Source of the DNA: Deltaproteobacteria bacterium
Lineage (GTDB): Bacteria; Desulfobacterota; Desulfobacteria; Desulfobacterales; Desulfosarcinaceae
Reading direction: 5' to 3'
NCBI GenBank assembly: GCA_020444075.1
Contig: JAHLLR010000008.1
Location: 1 to 64,000, forward strand
DNA length: 64,000 nt
In this document: in pieces, positions 43,264 through 51,892 of the stretch
How positions within the stretch are numbered: position 1 is the stretch's first letter
Layout: every line of letters begins with the position of its first letter
Program-made: the position numbers and the translations under genes
Notes under the pieces: generated by a model
What the model was told of the DNA's origin: nothing
The model's database searches: none
Seen by the model: only the letters and a program-made list of their open reading frames with translations

Positions 43264-46245
43264 ATGGCATTGAACACCCGACCCTTTTTCAACGAGACCG
43301 ATTCCCGGTTCAAGCTCTTCCACGAACTGATGGCCCGCAAGGTGCGCAATATCTTGCTGGTGTCCACCCCCTATGACGCCTGGATCATGGAAGAGGACTG
43401 CCGGCTTTCGGAGCGCATCGTCAACGAGTATCGGGGCCTCAACCTCAGCCAGCCGCCCCGCCTGACCTGGGTCTCTTCTGCCGAGCAGGCCCTTGCCGCC
43501 CTCGATAACAAACCGTTCGACATGGTTATCACCATGCCGCGGTTGTCGGACATGGGTGCGGCCGCGTTGGGCCATAAAATAAAGAAAAAGGCACCCGACC
43601 TGCCGGTTATCCTGCTTACCCACGACACGATCCCTTCACCGGAAATCAAGGAGCCGGACAATGCACCGGGCATTGACCGCACCTTTGTCTGGTCCGGTAA
43701 TACTGATATCCTGGTGGCGTTGACCAAAAGCGCCGAAGACCGGATGAATGTGGAGAAGGATACCGAGTCGGCGGGCATCCGGGTGATTCTCTTTGTGGAG
43801 GACTCGCCCTATTATCTGTCGTCCCTGCTCCCTATTCTTTACCGGGAACTGGTTGGCCAGACTCAGGCGGTGATGGAAGGAACCCTTAACGAAGAGCACC
43901 GGCTGGTAACCATGCGGGCACGCCCGAAAATTCTGGTTGCCGGAAACTACGAGGAAGCCCTGGCCCTTTACGAGCGCTTCGAAGCCAACGTGCTCGGGGT
44001 TATCTCCGATGTTCGCTTTTCCCGAAACGGCATCCTGAACGGGACTGCCGGGGTGGATTTCCTCAAACACGTACGGGAGCGGCGGTTTGATATTCCGCTG
44101 CTGCTTACCAGCTCAGAACCGGCCAATGCCCTGAAGGCGGCTTCCATTCCCGCCGCCTTTGTGGACAAGAATTCAGACACGCTGCACCAGGATGTGCGCC
44201 GGTTTTTCAAGGAACGACTGGGATTCGGTGATTTCGTTTTTAGGTTGCCCGACGGAACGGAAATCGGTCGTGCCTCCAACCTGAAGGCGCTGGAAAGCCA
44301 TATGCTTTCCATTCCGGAGGCGTCCTTCAGGTACCATTGCAACCGCAACGACTTTTCCCGCTGGCTGTTCGCTCGCACCGAGATGGCCTTGGCCGCAGAA
44401 GTCCGCCCCATCAGCGACGATGACTTTTCGGATGTGGAGAGCCACCGTCGCCACCTGGTTGAAATCATTGCCGACCGGCGCAAATGGCGCCAGAAGGGGG
44501 TTGTTGCCGATTTCGATGCGGCGGACGCGGACTTCGATACCGAATTTTTCAAAATTGGCAAAGGCTCTTTGGGAGGAAAAGCCCGGGGCTTGGCGTTCGT
44601 CGCCTCCCTGCTTCGTCAGAACCCGGATTTCTGTGTCACCTACAAGGGGGTGGATATTATCGTCCCACAGACCCTGGTGATCACCACCGACGGGTTTGAG
44701 TCTTTTGTAGAGGACAACCAGCTGCGCTACCTTTCCAAAACCGACCTGCCGGATGAGAAGATCGCCGACCTTTTCCTCACCAGTCGATTCCCCGGCTGGA
44801 TCGAAGAGAAACTGCGGGACTACCTGAGCCAGGTGACCTATCCACTGGCCGTCCGATCCTCCAGCCTGCTGGAAGACGCCCAGTTCAGAGCCTATGCCGG
44901 ACTTTACCGCACCTACATGATCACCAATGACTGTCCTGATCTGGAACTGCGTTTAAAGCATCTGATTCATGCCATCAAGCTGGTTTATGCCTCGACCTAC
45001 TACAAAGGCCCCAAGGCATTTTCAAAACGGGTGGGCCACCGGACGGAAGAAGAGCAGATGGCTGTGATCATTCAAAAACTGGTGGGATCGCAGTATGGTA
45101 ACAGCTTTTATCCTGCTATTTCCGGAGTTGCCCAGTCCCACAATTACTATCCCTTCGCCCGGATGAAGCCCGAAGAGGGCATCGTCACCATTGCCATGGG
45201 ATTGGGAAAAACCGTGGTCGAAGGCGAAAAAACGCTCCGCTTTTCACCGGCCCACCCCCAGTTGCTTCCCCAGCGCTCGACGGTGGAAGACATCCTTGAG
45301 AACGCCCAACGCCATTTTTATGCGCTCAAAATGGAAAGATCCTGCCACTACCTGGGAACCAATGATGGTGCGAACCTGTGGCACCGTGAGGTGACCGAGG
45401 CCGAAAACGAACTGCCCATGCAGTTTATTGCCAGCACCTATGTGCCGGATGAGCATCGCATTCGCGATACTGTTCATATCCCGGGTCAGCGGGTCCTCAC
45501 CTTTGCCCACATCCTCAAATACCGCGAGTTTCCCCTGGCCGATATTCTCAAGGATATGCTCGAACTGGGTGAACAGGGGATGGGTTGCCCGGTGGAGATG
45601 GAGTTTTCGGTCAACCTGACCGCCGAAGGCCACCATCCACCACAATTCGCCTTTCTTCAACTCCGGCCCATGACGGCCCGGGCCGAGCTGGAACAGGTGA
45701 ATATATCGCCGGAAGAAATCGAGAACGCATTCTGTTTCTCCGGCAAGGCATTGGGCAATGCCATGAAGCAGGATATGGCCGACCTTATCATAGTAAAACC
45801 GGAGGCCTTCGACCCGGGAAAGACCATGGAGATTGCCATGGAGATTTCCAGGATCAACACTCTTTTGGTCAAAGAGAACCGGAAATACCTGCTTATCGGT
45901 CCGGGACGATGGGGATCGGCAGACCGGTGGCTGGGCATTCCCGTTTCATGGGCCGACATTTCGGGAGTCGGTGCCATGATCGAGACGGAGTCGGAAAAAC
46001 TGGTTGCCGAACCGTCCCAGGGGTCGCATTTTTTTCACAACATCACTACCTTGGGTATCAATTACATTACCGTTGCCAGCGCGGACGGCGGAAGGATAGA
46101 CTGGGACTGGTTGACCGCGCTGCCGCGGTTGAACGATGCCACCTTTGTTGCCCATGCGCGGCTTCAGGCACCGGTGACGCTTAAGGTTGACGGCCGGCGA
46201 TCCCAGTGTGTGATTCTAAAAGGCAACGACATCGGTACACATTAA
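43264..46245 (+). CDS. Receiver-like + PEP/pyruvate-binding (PPDK N-terminal) protein
   Basis: A 993-residue protein. I chose ATG 43264 with GGAAGG about 10 nt upstream over GTG 43246. Two receiver-like domains come first: one at about 25-125, in which the phospho-Asp strand reads DMVITMPRL (no Asp at the expected place), and one at about 170-320 with LFVEDSPYY and VISDVRFSRNG (Asp kept) and the TSSEPA switch. Residues about 430-930 match the ATP/pyruvate-binding half of pyruvate phosphate dikinase and PEP synthase (GKGSLGGKARGLAF, LAVRSSSLLEDAQFRAYAGL). No swivelling His domain or PEP-binding barrel follows, so it is not a full dikinase. Confidence 0.82.
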   Translation: MALNTRPFFNETDSRFKLFHELMARKVRNILLVSTPYDAWIMEEDCRLSERIVNEYRGLNLSQPPRLTWVSSAEQALAALDNKPFDMVITMPRLSDMGAAALGHKIKKKAPDLPVILLTHDTIPSPEIKEPDNAPGIDRTFVWSGNTDILVALTKSAEDRMNVEKDTESAGIRVILFVEDSPYYLSSLLPILYRELVGQTQAVMEGTLNEEHRLVTMRARPKILVAGNYEEALALYERFEANVLGVISDVRFSRNGILNGTAGVDFLKHVRERRFDIPLLLTSSEPANALKAASIPAAFVDKNSDTLHQDVRRFFKERLGFGDFVFRLPDGTEIGRASNLKALESHMLSIPEASFRYHCNRNDFSRWLFARTEMALAAEVRPISDDDFSDVESHRRHLVEIIADRRKWRQKGVVADFDAADADFDTEFFKIGKGSLGGKARGLAFVASLLRQNPDFCVTYKGVDIIVPQTLVITTDGFESFVEDNQLRYLSKTDLPDEKIADLFLTSRFPGWIEEKLRDYLSQVTYPLAVRSSSLLEDAQFRAYAGLYRTYMITNDCPDLELRLKHLIHAIKLVYASTYYKGPKAFSKRVGHRTEEEQMAVIIQKLVGSQYGNSFYPAISGVAQSHNYYPFARMKPEEGIVTIAMGLGKTVVEGEKTLRFSPAHPQLLPQRSTVEDILENAQRHFYALKMERSCHYLGTNDGANLWHREVTEAENELPMQFIASTYVPDEHRIRDTVHIPGQRVLTFAHILKYREFPLADILKDMLELGEQGMGCPVEMEFSVNLTAEGHHPPQFAFLQLRPMTARAELEQVNISPEEIENAFCFSGKALGNAMKQDMADLIIVKPEAFDPGKTMEIAMEISRINTLLVKENRKYLLIGPGRWGSADRWLGIPVSWADISGVGAMIETESEKLVAEPSQGSHFFHNITTLGINYITVASADGGRIDWDWLTALPRLNDATFVAHARLQAPVTLKVDGRRSQCVILKGNDIGTH

Positions 46246-46306
46246 TCGGAAGGCGTCTCCGTTCCACGCAGGGGCGTCAAATAAATCTATTAGGGAGGAA
46301 GGCAAC

Positions 46307-47656
46307 ATGTCGGACATTCTTCAACTGGTAAAAGACAAGGACCCCGGACAGCGCGAGTTTCATCAGGCGGTCATGGAGGTGATGGCCTCCATCAAGCCGG
46401 TGATGGACCGCAACCCCGAATACCGGGCGGCCAAGATTCTGGAGCGCCTGATGGAGCCTGAGCGGGTGATCCTGTTCCGGGTGCCCTGGGTGGATGACCA
46501 GGGCGAGGTGCAGGTCAACCGGGGCTTTCGCATCGAGATGAACAGCGCCATTGGTCCTTACAAGGGCGGGCTGCGCTTTCATCCCTCGGTGAATCTGGGC
46601 ATCCTCAAGTTTCTGGCCTTCGAGCAGGTCTTCAAGAACGCCTTGACCACGCTGCCCATGGGCGGCGGCAAGGGCGGCAGCGACTTCGACCCCAAGGGCA
46701 AGTCGGATCTCGAGGTGATGCGTTTCTGCCAGAGCTTCATGGCTGAGCTGTTCCGCCATATCGGTCCCGACACGGATGTGCCGGCGGGCGACATCGGCGT
46801 AGGCGCCCGTGAGATCGGTTTCCTGTTCGGCATGTACAAGAAACTGAGAAACGAGTTCACCGGCGTGCTCACGGGCAAGAGCCTCAACTGGGGCGGCAGC
46901 CTGATCCGGCCCGAGGCCACGGGTTACGGTTCGGTCTACTTTGCCTCCGAGATGCTGGCCACGCGTGGAGAGACGCTGGCCGGCAAGACCTGCCTGGTGT
47001 CCGGCTCGGGCAACGTGGCCCAGTACACCATCGAGAAACTGCTGGATTTTGAGGCCAAACCGGTGACCTGCTCGGATTCGTCGGGATACATCTATGACGA
47101 GGCAGGCATCGATCGGGAGAAGCTGGCCTTTCTGATGAACCTGAAGAATGTGCGCCGGGGCCGGGTGAAGGCGTATACCGAAAAATATCCGTCAGCCGTG
47201 TATACCGAGGTGACGCCGGACCAGGCCTTCAACCCGCTGTGGAACCACAAGGCCGACTGCGCCTTTCCGTCGGCCACCCAGAACGAGATCAACGCCACCG
47301 ACGCGCAGAATCTGGTTGGCAACGGCATTGCGGTGGTCTGCGAGGGGGCCAACATGCCCACGGTGCCCGAGGGCATAGATATCTTCATCGATAACAAACT
47401 GCTCTACGGTCCGGGCAAGGCGGCCAATGCAGGCGGGGTGTCGGTGTCGGGCCTGGAGATGACCCAGAACAGCATGCGCCTGTCCTGGACCCGCGAAGAG
47501 GTGGACAACCGGCTGCAGATGATCATGAAGAGCATCCACCAGACCTGTTTGAATGCGGCCGAGCAATACGGCACGCCGGGCAACTACATGAACGGGGCCA
47601 ACATTGCCGGCTTCGTCAAGGTGGTGGACGCCATGATCGATCAGGGCGTGGTGTAG
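46307..47656 (+). CDS. gdhA: NADP-specific glutamate dehydrogenase
   Basis: A 449-residue hexameric-type enzyme that aminates 2-oxoglutarate to glutamate with ammonia. Key residues are in GPYKGGLRFHPSVNLGILKF (substrate lysine), LPMGGGKGGSDFDPKGKSD (catalytic lysine) and GDIGVGAREIGFLFG, with the NADP domain at VSGSGNVAQYTIEKL. The gene has strong codon bias, almost always C or G at third positions, unlike its neighbours, which suggests high expression. GGGAGGAAGGC precedes ATG. It is the ammonia-assimilation gene of this window. Confidence 0.96.
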   Translation: MSDILQLVKDKDPGQREFHQAVMEVMASIKPVMDRNPEYRAAKILERLMEPERVILFRVPWVDDQGEVQVNRGFRIEMNSAIGPYKGGLRFHPSVNLGILKFLAFEQVFKNALTTLPMGGGKGGSDFDPKGKSDLEVMRFCQSFMAELFRHIGPDTDVPAGDIGVGAREIGFLFGMYKKLRNEFTGVLTGKSLNWGGSLIRPEATGYGSVYFASEMLATRGETLAGKTCLVSGSGNVAQYTIEKLLDFEAKPVTCSDSSGYIYDEAGIDREKLAFLMNLKNVRRGRVKAYTEKYPSAVYTEVTPDQAFNPLWNHKADCAFPSATQNEINATDAQNLVGNGIAVVCEGANMPTVPEGIDIFIDNKLLYGPGKAANAGGVSVSGLEMTQNSMRLSWTREEVDNRLQMIMKSIHQTCLNAAEQYGTPGNYMNGANIAGFVKVVDAMIDQGVV

Positions 47657-47987
47657 CCCGCTGCCCGGTCTGCTTTCGTGAATGCACAACGGCGCGAATG
47701 CTAAGTACCCCCATTCAAAAATGCGATGGCATTTGATCACCGATGCAGACCGACTTGCCGCGTTGCCCGGCGCGCCAATAGCGCTGCTATTGGCGCTTCT
47801 TCCGCCTTGCGATCCGGGCGCCTCGGCAATCTCGGTGCGTTACCGTATTTACGAACAGGGGCACTACGGCAGTCGCGCCGTTTGTGGTTCACCGGATTCC
47901 CCTAGTGAGCATTTGGACAGGTTGACCATCGTTGCCGAAGGGAAGATTGGCCCTTGCCGCCTCAATTTCAAAGTGAAAATTGTCACC
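47657..47987. other. 331-bp intergenic region with a strong palindrome
   Basis: It lies between gdhA and the tRNA methyltransferase gene, and includes the hairpin at 47772-47796. The open frame here (from 47682) has no ribosome site, and the methyltransferase homology only begins at 47988. Confidence 0.5.
47772..47796. repeat. 11-bp-stem palindrome in gdhA-trmB spacer
   Basis: GCGCCAATAGC (47772-47782) and GCTATTGGCGC (47786-47796) form a perfect 11-bp stem with a 3-nt loop. No T-run follows, so it is not a normal terminator. It is embedded in a wider GC-rich stretch (about 47740-47850) that also looks partly symmetric, as in dispersed palindromic repeats. Confidence 0.7.
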
Positions 47988-48647
47988 ATGCCAAAGAATA
48001 AACTCCAAAAGTACGAACGGGTCCAACATCTGCCCAATGTGACATTTTCCGTGTTCGATAAATCACCCCCGCCTAGTTCATATCCCTGGTACGAGGAGCG
48101 TTATGAAAGCATGGAAAAGGTTCTCGAACTGGGCTGCGGCAAAGGAGAGCATAGTCTTGCATTCGCCGCCTCCAATCCTCACCAATTTTATGTGGGGATC
48201 GACTGCAAGAGTCATCGCTTGTGTGTCGGCGCAGAGAAGGCGATTGCCGATGGTCTCGAGAATGTCCACTTCCTGCGTGCGCGGATTGAGCGCATCAGGG
48301 AGTTCTTTGTAAAATACTCGATACAGGAGATCTGGCTGACCTTCCCTGACCCGCACCCCAAAAAACGGGCGATTAAGTGTCGGCTGTCCGCCTCCCCTTT
48401 TTTAGACGCGTATGCGAACCTGCTCATGCCTGGAGGCACTGTCCATCTGAAGACTGACAGTGATCTGCTCTACCACTACACCTGTGAATCTGTTGACCGA
48501 TGGGGCGGGCGGGTGGTTGCGGCGTCGGATAATATTCATGGGAATGATTCCGGCTCGTTTAGTGCCCGGGGGGTGGTTTCTGCTTATGAAGTTGCTGCAC
48601 GTTCCCAAGGGGCAAGCATCAAATACATAGCATTCACATTGAACTGA
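47988..48647 (+). CDS. trmB: tRNA (guanine-N7-)-methyltransferase
   Basis: A 219-residue SAM methyltransferase making m7G46 in tRNA. VLELGCGKGEHSLAFA is the SAM-binding loop, YVGIDCKSHRL the next strand, and WLTFPDPHPKKR is the TrmB signature for tRNA binding and catalysis. ATG 47988 gives MPKNKLQKYER and the usual length; no good ribosome site is evident. It is probably expressed from its own promoter. Confidence 0.9.
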   Translation: MPKNKLQKYERVQHLPNVTFSVFDKSPPPSSYPWYEERYESMEKVLELGCGKGEHSLAFAASNPHQFYVGIDCKSHRLCVGAEKAIADGLENVHFLRARIERIREFFVKYSIQEIWLTFPDPHPKKRAIKCRLSASPFLDAYANLLMPGGTVHLKTDSDLLYHYTCESVDRWGGRVVAASDNIHGNDSGSFSARGVVSAYEVAARSQGASIKYIAFTLN

Positions 48648-48764
48648 CGAGTTGCCCGAATTCAGAAGGAAAAAATAACCGGTTTCAGTCGATATGGGTA
48701 AGTTTCTTCCGGAGATTCAGGGGTACGGCATCCCTGCCATTGCTCAATCGAGGAATTCTCTATT

Positions 48765-49208
48765 ATGAAAGCAATATGTCCCCTGTCGTTCAGACAAGTA
48801 AATGAAAGAGCCGTGCAAATTAATGCAGCTTTAGCACTGCTTTCCATTTTAATATTTTTCTTCACCCCTTATAAATGGATTATTTTTCTTCTATCCATTG
48901 ATTTTTTAATACGTGGATTTCTTAATCCATCGTATAGTTTTTATGCCGCAATCAGCAAAACCATTCTCCGTATCTTCAATATCAACCCTTTAATGGTTAA
49001 TGCCGGCCCCAAAATTTTTGCTGCGAAGATCGGGTTTATATTTTGTTGTGCTATTATTGTCTTTTATTTTCTGAATTATCACGCCATCAGCCTTTTTGTG
49101 GGTTCTTTTTTTGTATTTTTTGCCGCCCTCGAGGCGATTTTCAGAATCTGTATCGCCTGTAAGATATATCCTTTGATATACAAAATGAAGACAACCCAAT
49201 TATTGTAA
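48765..49208 (+). CDS. DUF4395 family membrane protein (AT-rich)
   Basis: A 147-residue membrane protein with about four helices. CPLSFRQVNERAVQINAALA at the start and the C-terminal CIACKIYPLIYK match the DUF4395 pattern of paired conserved Cys-x-x-Cys near the ends. The function is unknown; relatives often neighbour thioredoxin or rhodanese-type genes. Its base composition is much more AT-rich than the surrounding genes, with codons like TTT, ATT and AAA dominant, which suggests transfer from a low-GC source. Confidence 0.72.
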   Translation: MKAICPLSFRQVNERAVQINAALALLSILIFFFTPYKWIIFLLSIDFLIRGFLNPSYSFYAAISKTILRIFNINPLMVNAGPKIFAAKIGFIFCCAIIVFYFLNYHAISLFVGSFFVFFAALEAIFRICIACKIYPLIYKMKTTQLL

Positions 49209-49366
49209 ACGGACCGCCTTGCCTGCGGCTGAAAAAAACCCGGCGTTCGGGTTGCCCCCATTGTTTAATTTATTGATGGGTTCTGAAAGGATCGTTGAGT
49301 GGGGGGAAAGGATGACGAATGGATGCCAAACCCGAAGTGGTGATCCTGCAATTTGCATCACCAAAA

Positions 49367-49397
49367 AAACGGCATCCTGGGCTTAAGGATGCCGTTT
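49367..49397 (-). terminator. rho-independent terminator of the cold-shock gene
   Basis: AAACGGCATCCT (49367-49378) and AGGATGCCGTTT (49386-49397) form a 12-bp stem, and on the minus strand a run of T's follows. It stands about 26 nt after the csp stop. Confidence 0.85.
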
Positions 49398-49422
49398 ATC
49401 ATTAGACAGCTCTGGTTGTTGG

Positions 49423-49626
49423 TTAAATTCTTATCACATTGGCGGCAGCGGGACCACGGTCGGTTTGCTCCACGTCGAAGGTTACCCGATCTCCTTCTGC
49501 AAGGGTTTTGAACCCCTCGGCCTGAATAGAAGAAAAATGAACGAAGATATCGCCCTGGCCTTCTTCCTGTTCAATGAAACCAAACCCTTTTTTGTCACTG
49601 AACCATTTAACCACACCGTTTGCCAT
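49423..49626 (-). CDS. Cold-shock protein (CspA family)
   Basis: A 67-residue single-stranded nucleic acid binding protein. [20 protein letters not shown] carries RNP1 (KGFGFI), and DIFVHFSSI carries RNP2. ATG 49626 is chosen: GGAGG lies 8 nt upstream, and the frame's extra 13 residues upstream do not belong to the family. A good terminator follows at 49367-49397. It may chaperone RNA during cold or growth changes. Confidence 0.95.
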   Translation of the reverse strand: MANGVVKWFSDKKGFGFIEQEEGQGDIFVHFSSIQAEGFKTLAEGDRVTFDVEQTDRGPAAANVIRI

Positions 49627-49763
49627 TTCTGCAGCCTCCTTAAAAAAGTAAACATGTTGAATCAAGCGTCATCGTTGAGTTGTCTGGCATACACGCATGA
49701 CAACCCTATTAAGCAAGACTTGACTGCCGGTCCAATCAGACGGCTATACCTGTTATCCTTGAA

Positions 49764-50114
49764 TTACAGATCGTATACCGAGTAAATTCCGCGTCCCGCC
49801 CGTTTCATTTTACCTTTTTTACAGGCGCGATGAACAATATTGCTGATCTGTTTTTCGGTAAAACCGGATTTGCCTCTCAATGCCTCCACGGAGATGCCTT
49901 TTTTAAATCGTTTCATGATGGTGAGCACTTGGTCGGTGGGGGTGAGGGCCTTTCCCTTTGGCGCCGCCTTTTTTTTCGCGGCTGGCACCATTTTTTTCTT
50001 CGGGGCAGCGGCGGTCGGTGTTTTTTCAAACGCCTTTGCCATGGTTTCGGTTTTCTTGGCTAGCGTATTTAACTGTCTGGCGACGGTTTTTAGATCTTTG
50101 GAAATTTTTTTCAT
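49764..50114 (-). CDS. Lys/Ala-rich histone-H1-like protein with C-terminal winged-helix
   Basis: A 116-residue basic protein. After a helical start (MKKISKDLKTVARQLNTLAK) comes a Lys-Ala-Pro-rich tail-like stretch (about 30-62, with AAAPKKK and AAKKKAAPKG), then a compact helix-turn-helix-like region (about 65-116: TDQVLTIMKRFKKGISVEAL and FTEKQISNIVHRACKKGKMK). It looks like a nucleoid-associated DNA-binding protein. ATG 50114 has GGAGG about 9 nt upstream; the frame runs further but without such a site. Confidence 0.72.
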   Translation of the reverse strand: MKKISKDLKTVARQLNTLAKKTETMAKAFEKTPTAAAPKKKMVPAAKKKAAPKGKALTPTDQVLTIMKRFKKGISVEALRGKSGFTEKQISNIVHRACKKGKMKRAGRGIYSVYDL

Positions 50115-50545
50115 AGCCGGAGTCCTCCATGTAAAGGGGTGTACAATCACTTATCCTCTTACGACACTATATATTGAGAAAGGACGAGGCACTGCTCGGC
50201 AGACAAACAGCTCAAAGCATTACATGAGCAGCAGCTCGGTTGATTTTCCTTGTTTCCGATAGCCTGAATGCCGGTTGATCCGCGGCCTTTGTGGCGTTGC
50301 CGAACTGAGAATAATCGCGGGTGAATCAAAAGCCTCCCGAAGGTATCCCTGAAAACAGGAAGCGCAGGCGCTGCAACGCACTATGAGAATAAACATAATG
50401 GATCGGTTGTCAAATGTCAAGCTCCCAGAATATCACCAAAAAATGATCGGAATGGGTGTCTGCACGGCGGTGTTAGAATGAGAACAACTCTCCTTTACGA
50501 CGATTGGATAATGCGGTTCACACCCTGGCCACCAGGGAATTGGTG
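50115..50545. other. 431-bp intergenic region
   Basis: The upstream region of the basic protein gene and the downstream end of the DUF882 gene. I see no gene, promoter or hairpin that I can support. Confidence 0.4.
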
Positions 50546-51109
50546 CTACCAGACCTTTACCGGTCCGGTATCCAGATGAACGAAATCCGATTCGGGATAG
50601 TAGCCGACACCACCGCAGTGGAGATCTACAGCCAGTTGGCGAAGTTCGGTGGTCTGGTATCCGGGGATACGGATGTCGATGGCACGGCCTTCCATGTGCA
50701 GGCTTTTTGGGGCTACGCCTGTAGTGGCTTTTCTCAACGCTGCATTCGTGCTCGGGGACCGGAAACCGGAAATGATGCTGAGGGGAGAGCGGGGTTTCCC
50801 CTCCATTACGATGCAATGCAGCAGATCCAGAAGGTCGGGGTCCACCGGTTTGATTTCTCCGGTACGGTGATCGCGCATGATATGACTGATCCGGTTTAAT
50901 GCACGGTGGATTAATTTCCCGCCTGACCGGTAGCAGGTTTTTAGGGTCTCCCCGGTGTGAATATTATAAAAAGACAATACGCGGTGTTCCCGGTCTTTGG
51001 GATTCACAGCAGCGAGTGCCGGGTGGGTGAAGACGGTTGTAATAAACGCGGATACACCCATTTTCAAAAAGGTTCTGCGGTGGGTACAAAAAGATGAGAT
51101 GTCGTTCAT
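50546..51109 (-). CDS. Tat-exported DUF882/YcbK-like peptidase (M15 fold)
   Basis: A 187-residue protein with a twin-arginine signal (HRRTFLKMGVSAFITTVFTH) and cleavage near ALAAV. The mature part is a YcbK/MepK-like fold: LSFYNIHTGETLKTCY at the start, SIISGFRSPSTNAAL, SLHMEGRAIDIRIPG with metal-ligand His and Asp, and FVHLDTG with the last His. Relatives cut peptidoglycan cross-links. I start at ATG 51109 (AAAGGA 8 nt upstream) instead of TTG 51115. It stands alone. Confidence 0.84.
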   Translation of the reverse strand: MNDISSFCTHRRTFLKMGVSAFITTVFTHPALAAVNPKDREHRVLSFYNIHTGETLKTCYRSGGKLIHRALNRISHIMRDHRTGEIKPVDPDLLDLLHCIVMEGKPRSPLSIISGFRSPSTNAALRKATTGVAPKSLHMEGRAIDIRIPGYQTTELRQLAVDLHCGGVGYYPESDFVHLDTGPVKVW

Positions 51110-51531
51110 CCTCAAGATCCTTTGCGTCTATAAAAGTCTACCCTTTGCATGTTGCCGGTAAGTGATGGTTTCATCCATGTCTTCCGGGAAACGGAAGCGC
51201 AATGTCTTTTATTCTGACGGCTTTTTCGGCTGCAGGGTAAGAAAGTTTAGAAAATTTTAGGGAAAAAGAGTCTGACTGTCAAGTGGTTGTACAACAGTGG
51301 TTGTCCGACAGTGGATTGTACGAAAGCCGGTCTCATCCACGCTGCCCGGGGGAGATAATGATGGCGGATCCATTCACGAGGAAATAAAGTTTAGGTCGAT
51401 TCAGCCGATAAGATAAGATGAGCAGTCTGCAACCATGTATTCGATCCCCACCGAAAGCCGGGGGACGGCGGGTGGTAATTACAACCCATTGACTGCGGCA
51501 TGGATTCGGCAACGCACGAACAGGACAGATT
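51110..51531. other. 422-bp intergenic region with iteron-like repeats
   Basis: It separates the DUF882 gene (minus) from a small basic protein gene (plus). The distinct element is the three tandem 14-nt repeats at 51283-51324. Confidence 0.5.
51283..51324. repeat. Three tandem imperfect 14-nt repeats
   Basis: Three adjacent 14-nt units, GTGGTTGTACAACA (51283-51296), GTGGTTGTCCGACA (51297-51310) and GTGGATTGTACGAA (51311-51324). They could be regulator-binding sites or simply local duplications. Confidence 0.55.
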
Positions 51532-51843
51532 ATGAACAAGGACAAGCCCAATACCCCTAGCACCACCATCTCCCGCAGAACCGGGATCGACCGGCGTTGG
51601 ATCCCTTCCGCCAATCATCAGCCGGAAAGACGGCGAAGCAGGGACAGACGGACGATCCGCAATCGATCTATCCTGGATCCCCTTGAGTTGGATGGTGCGG
51701 AGGAAACCCGAGAACTGTTTCCCGAAATCAATATCCAGACAAGCAGGCCCGAGGTGAAGAACTCGGCCTTTTCATTTGATGAAAATGGGTTTTCCGCGCC
51801 TCGGGAAGCGGTTTCTAAAAAGGACATGTCAGACGACGGATGA
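51532..51843 (+). CDS. Small Arg-rich hypothetical protein
   Basis: A 103-residue protein whose first 45 residues hold many Arg-Arg pairs (ISRRTGIDRRW and ERRRSRDRR), a style I know from small uncharacterised proteins of Desulfobacterota, and an acidic C-terminal half. AGGACAG precedes ATG 51532. No domain is recognised. The gene could be spurious, but it is in the only long non-coding gap of this region. Confidence 0.45.
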   Translation: MNKDKPNTPSTTISRRTGIDRRWIPSANHQPERRRSRDRRTIRNRSILDPLELDGAEETRELFPEINIQTSRPEVKNSAFSFDENGFSAPREAVSKKDMSDDG

Positions 51844-51892
51844 CCTGCTCGTCGCGTCTCCCTGCGGCCTGCCATTCGTGGCCGGACCCCCG

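Noticed and set aside
43264-46245. A full pyruvate phosphate dikinase or PEP synthase
   Set aside because: No phosphohistidine domain and no PEP-binding TIM barrel are encoded after the ATP-grasp half.
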